7,456 nucleotides of DNA from Thermoplasmatota archaeon (GTDB taxonomy: Archaea > Thermoplasmatota > E2 > DHVEG-1). The stretch's first letter is position 1; every line of letters begins with the position of its first letter. Shown one piece after another: positions 5,589 through 7,456 of this stretch. Location of the stretch: positions 1 through 7,456 of the forward strand of contig JAUWCF010000041.1 of NCBI GenBank assembly GCA_030609445.1, read 5' to 3'. The translations under genes and the position numbers were made by a program. The notes below the pieces were generated by a model. It searched no databases, had not been told where the DNA came from, and was given only the letters and a program-made list of their open reading frames with translations.

Positions 5589-6929
5589 ATGAAGAATAAT
5601 AAACAGCCGGTATGTCCATGGACACCAGAGGATGAAAGAGGGCATTTTCCAAGTATTATCGAATGGTGGTGCATGGAAGGATTTTTTAAAACAGTTGAAG
5701 ACAATAAAAAGTGGAGTTTTAAAACGACATTTACAGAATGGTTCGAAACTAAACCAAAAAATATTGGATCACTTTACAATTTAAGCCTTTTTAATCTGGA
5801 AGCAGGGACGCATTTTTTAGAATATACTCGAAATGAATCAAAACAGCTCGAATCAAAAAAAGATTGTTTTGATGTAAAATTCGAAGATTGTTATCTGAAA
5901 GGATTATACCCAGATTATGAAATGAATATTAAAAATCGAAAAAAGAACATAGAATTGCAACTAAAGTATCATGCCGAATCGTTACCTTATTGGGTGGCAC
6001 AGCAAATAACAGGCGGTCATCTTCCAATGGGTCTTGGATCCTATAGATATGGTTTCATTCCAGATGGAAATCTATCTGGAACGATAAGAATTGATGAGAA
6101 AAAATATACTGTTGTAGGTAAAGGATATTATGAACATGTTTGGGGTAATTTTTCATACACAAATCCATTTCGAAATCTTTCAGAATATAAAAAAACACTC
6201 TCGACCTATGCGAAACTTATTGGACGGCAGATAGGTGGTTCGAAAGTAAAGATTCCGAAATCAATTGCTTTTAGTACAGAAAATAATCCGTTAAGTTTTG
6301 ACTGGGCGTGGGCATTGCTTGATAACGGATGGAGTATTTTCTATGGAAACGTTCTTTTTTGGATAATTCAAGGTCCTGTACTTGGAACGTTGATTCTCAC
6401 CAAAGATGGAAAGACATATCACGAGTTTAAAAAAATCAGTTTTCGATATAATAAAACCAGATATGCAAAATGTCATGGTTTTTATTATCCAACAGATCTT
6501 GAATTAACAGCAGAAACAAAAAAAGAAAAATTGCATCTGCGATTTAAAATGGAAAATGACGCAGGGGAATATATACGCAGATTTGCTGATGGAAAAATCT
6601 ACGTAGGTTATTCTATCATTGAGGCACCTGGCGTTGTTGAAGGATCTTACTCTGACGGAAAAGAAAAAATAAAACTTACAGGCATATGCAAAATTGAAAT
6701 TCAAAGACAAGTCTCAAGATTTGGACATAATATGTTAAAATTGGATTTTCTTTTGCCGCCTAAAGGAGTTGGCATTACAATAGATCTTGATTCCCATTTC
6801 TTAGAAAAGAAAATATCAGCTAAAGTGCAACTTGCGCCATCTCCTAAAATAAAATTTAACATAAAAAGAATCGATAGAACAAACATTCATAAAAATATTC
6901 AAACAAGTGATTTGAAGGGAAAAGTATAA
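5589..6929 (+). CDS. AttH/CrtC-like lipocalin-fold protein (carotenoid hydratase-like)
   Basis: 446 residues with no evident signal peptide or membrane helix. Motifs place it by eye in the CrtC/AttH double-lipocalin group: IEWWCMEGFF (24-33) matches the EWW-x-x-x-G opening; GKGYYEHVWG (177-186) matches the G-x-GY-x-[DE]H-x-WG signature; DWAWALLDNGW (238-248) follows, and APGVVEGSY (346-354) lies late in the second barrel. Relatives include carotenoid 1,2-hydratase; tocopherol cyclase resembles it in fold. Both of these add to or close a prenyl chain. His183 and Trp185 are natural candidates for the active site, though an acidic residue before the His (usually Asp) is Glu182 here. It diverges from the UbiA gene, so a prenyl-lipid product is a reasonable substrate guess. 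The start is supported by promoter spacing alone: no Shine-Dalgarno site, probably near-leaderless. The C-terminal 25 residues are lysine-rich and unordered-looking. Confidence 0.75.
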   Translation: MKNNKQPVCPWTPEDERGHFPSIIEWWCMEGFFKTVEDNKKWSFKTTFTEWFETKPKNIGSLYNLSLFNLEAGTHFLEYTRNESKQLESKKDCFDVKFEDCYLKGLYPDYEMNIKNRKKNIELQLKYHAESLPYWVAQQITGGHLPMGLGSYRYGFIPDGNLSGTIRIDEKKYTVVGKGYYEHVWGNFSYTNPFRNLSEYKKTLSTYAKLIGRQIGGSKVKIPKSIAFSTENNPLSFDWAWALLDNGWSIFYGNVLFWIIQGPVLGTLILTKDGKTYHEFKKISFRYNKTRYAKCHGFYYPTDLELTAETKKEKLHLRFKMENDAGEYIRRFADGKIYVGYSIIEAPGVVEGSYSDGKEKIKLTGICKIEIQRQVSRFGHNMLKLDFLLPPKGVGITIDLDSHFLEKKISAKVQLAPSPKIKFNIKRIDRTNIHKNIQTSDLKGKV

Positions 6930-6957
6930 TAGTAAATCGATATCAATTATTTCAGAC

Positions 6958-6963
6958 AATATA
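6958..6963 (+). promoter_or_regulatory. Weak candidate TATA box for the tRNA gene
   Basis: AATATA lies about 46-51 bases before the mature tRNA 5' end, leaving room for a leader of about 20 bases removed by RNase P. The stretch 6930-7008 holds no coding sequence. A T5 run at 6973-6977 may end the lipocalin transcript. Confidence 0.28.
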
Positions 6964-7008
6964 CGAATAAAGTTTTTCAACAATTATCATATGTAGGTCC
7001 TAAGTTCT

Positions 7009-7081
7009 GGGCCCGTAGGGTAGCTTGGCATCCTTGTACCTTGGGGTGGTATAGACTTGAGTTCAAATCTCAGCGGGCCCA
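7009..7081 (+). tRNA. tRNA-Pro (anticodon GGG)
   Basis: A complete 73-base cloverleaf can be drawn. The acceptor stem GGGCCCG (7009-7015) pairs perfectly with CGGGCCC (7074-7080), and the discriminator is A7081. The D-arm has GGG (7018-7020) against CCT (7032-7034), with GG in the loop. The anticodon stem is GTACC (7036-7040) with GGTAT (7048-7052), and the loop TTGGGGT gives anticodon GGG at 7043-7045. A four-base variable region follows. The T-stem is TTGAG/CTCAG with loop TTCAAAT. There is no intron. CCA is not encoded, since the next bases are CTG. It probably serves as integration target for the adjacent recombinase. Confidence 0.93.
7053..7081 (+). other. Probable attachment site: 3' end of tRNA-Pro
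   Basis: Archaeal and bacterial tyrosine recombinases commonly use the T-arm and acceptor end of a tRNA gene as target, and the integrated element restores that end. The recombinase gene starts its stop codon only 69 bases beyond. The second copy of the repeat must lie right of the window, so the exact limits cannot be set here. Confidence 0.45.
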
Positions 7082-7083
7082 CT

Positions 7084-7124
7084 GGCATTTCTCGGAGAGA
7101 TTTTTTTAGATTGGTGCCTTTTTT
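7084..7124 (+). terminator. Hairpins and T-runs after the tRNA
   Basis: A short stem TCTC/GAGA (7090-7093 with 7097-7100) runs straight into T7 (7101-7107). A wider stem GGCATT/GGTGCC (7084-7089 with 7113-7118, two G-T pairs) runs into T6 (7119-7124). Either T-run would suffice to stop archaeal transcription of the tRNA. Confidence 0.55.
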
Positions 7125-7137
7125 GTCAACAATCTAA
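7106..7137. repeat. 8-base inverted repeat between tRNA and recombinase
   Basis: Arms TTAGATTG (7106-7113) and CAATCTAA (7130-7137) are perfect complements with a 16-base spacer. It does not look like a terminator for the recombinase, because no T-run follows on that strand. It could be a binding site for the recombinase or a helper, or it could be chance. Confidence 0.4.
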
Positions 7138-7150
7138 TATTCAACCATTT

Positions 7151-7456
7151 TTATAAATTAGCTATCCTCTCGATTATTTTCATCGATCTGAGGGCTTGGT
7201 TGAATAGATTGCGTTTTCCAGTTTGTTCTTTGATTGAGTCTGCAACGTGAACGTATTTGTCAACGGTGTCTGATTTTGTATGACCAAGTCGTTTTGCTAC
7301 TTTTTTCATGTCTTTGGTGTATTCATAGAGATAAGTTGCAAAGGTGTGTCTCATTGTGTAGAGTATGAATGATTTTTCATTGCATACTTTCTTTCCAACG
7401 GGTGCTATGTGATCTCGTAGATACCAACCTGTAACTCTTTTTCCATCGGGCATTAG
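7151..7456 (-). CDS. Tyrosine recombinase / integrase, C-terminal part only
   Basis: The frame is open to the right edge: 101 codons and a TAA, so the N-terminal and first catalytic parts lie outside and the ATG near 7453 need not be a start. Phage-type integrases cut and rejoin DNA at attachment sites. Numbering from the edge, visible catalytic parts are Y33-T-M-R36 (box II, where H-x-x-R is the common form), RLGH with H59, and the nucleophile Y68 in DKYVHV. The nine-residue H-to-Y distance is the usual XerC-like one. Arg of box I and the beta-strand Lys are not in view. The gene points toward tRNA-Pro and ends 69 bases from it, the classic layout of an integrated element. A genomic Xer recombinase is less likely given this position. 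Confidence 0.88.
   Translation of the reverse strand, partial: LMPDGKRVTGWYLRDHIAPVGKKVCNEKSFILYTMRHTFATYLYEYTKDMKKVAKRLGHTKSDTVDKYVHVADSIKEQTGKRNLFNQALRSMKIIERIANL

Larger units (their letters stand above)
7082..7456. mobile_element. Left edge of a putative integrated element at tRNA-Pro
   Basis: A tRNA 3' end directly followed by an integrase gene is a recurrent boundary of archaeal integrated viruses and plasmids. Only the edge is visible: the cargo and the right attachment repeat would lie beyond 7456. The lipid-type genes left of the tRNA would then be host sequence, not cargo, if the usual orientation holds. Confidence 0.5.

Noticed and set aside
5527..7113. 12-base match TTTTTTAGATTG at 5527-5538 and within 7101-7113.
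   Set aside because: Low-complexity T-run plus six bases. Expected by chance in AT-rich spacers and no sign of duplicated flanks, so not treated as an attachment repeat.
7451..7453. ATG near the right edge as the start of the recombinase.
   Set aside because: The frame stays open to the window end and the product would lack the first catalytic Arg and Lys, so this is very probably internal.
1..7456. CRISPR array, riboswitch or tRNA intron.
   Set aside because: No regularly spaced repeats, no conserved riboswitch-like leader (leaders are very short), and the tRNA folds without an insertion.

Overview
This window looks archaeal and is AT-rich, about two-thirds A+T by eye. The evidence is a tRNA-Pro(GGG) with no encoded CCA end, TATA-like boxes at archaeal spacing before very short leaders, T-run gene ends, and an archaeal-style tyrosine recombinase beside the tRNA. 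I cannot name a genus, and membership of a specific phylum is not supported.

Layout, left to right. (1) 1-1279, minus: a PaaK/CapK-type adenylate-forming ligase whose last few residues lie beyond the left edge. (2) 1280-1403: a divergent promoter region with two dyads. (3) 1404-2795, plus: a second, paralogous ligase. (4) It converges, with a 17-base gap, on a minus-strand group transcribed from 5509 down to 2813: a UbiA-family prenyltransferase, an extended SDR (3-beta-HSD/epimerase-like) coupled to it by an ATGA overlap, and a small Rossmann protein that resembles nicotianamine synthase and may have its own promoter. (5) 5510-5588: a second divergent promoter region with one AT-rich core that can serve both directions. 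(6) 5589-6929, plus: an AttH/CrtC-like lipocalin protein, a family related to carotenoid 1,2-hydratase and resembling tocopherol cyclase. (7) 7009-7081: tRNA-Pro, followed by hairpins and T-runs. (8) 7151 to the right edge, minus: the catalytic end of a tyrosine recombinase, probably the edge of an element integrated at the tRNA gene.

How the genes may work together (inference). Two carboxylate- or phenol-activating ligases, a membrane prenyltransferase, an SDR, a SAM-binding-type enzyme and a CrtC/AttH-like protein are the parts expected for making a modified prenyl lipid: activate a head group, attach a polyprenyl chain, reduce or oxidise it, transfer a group from SAM, then hydrate or cyclise. 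I know of no described archaeal pathway with exactly this set. This is the most interesting content of the window. The tRNA/recombinase junction is a separate, more conventional mobile-element boundary.
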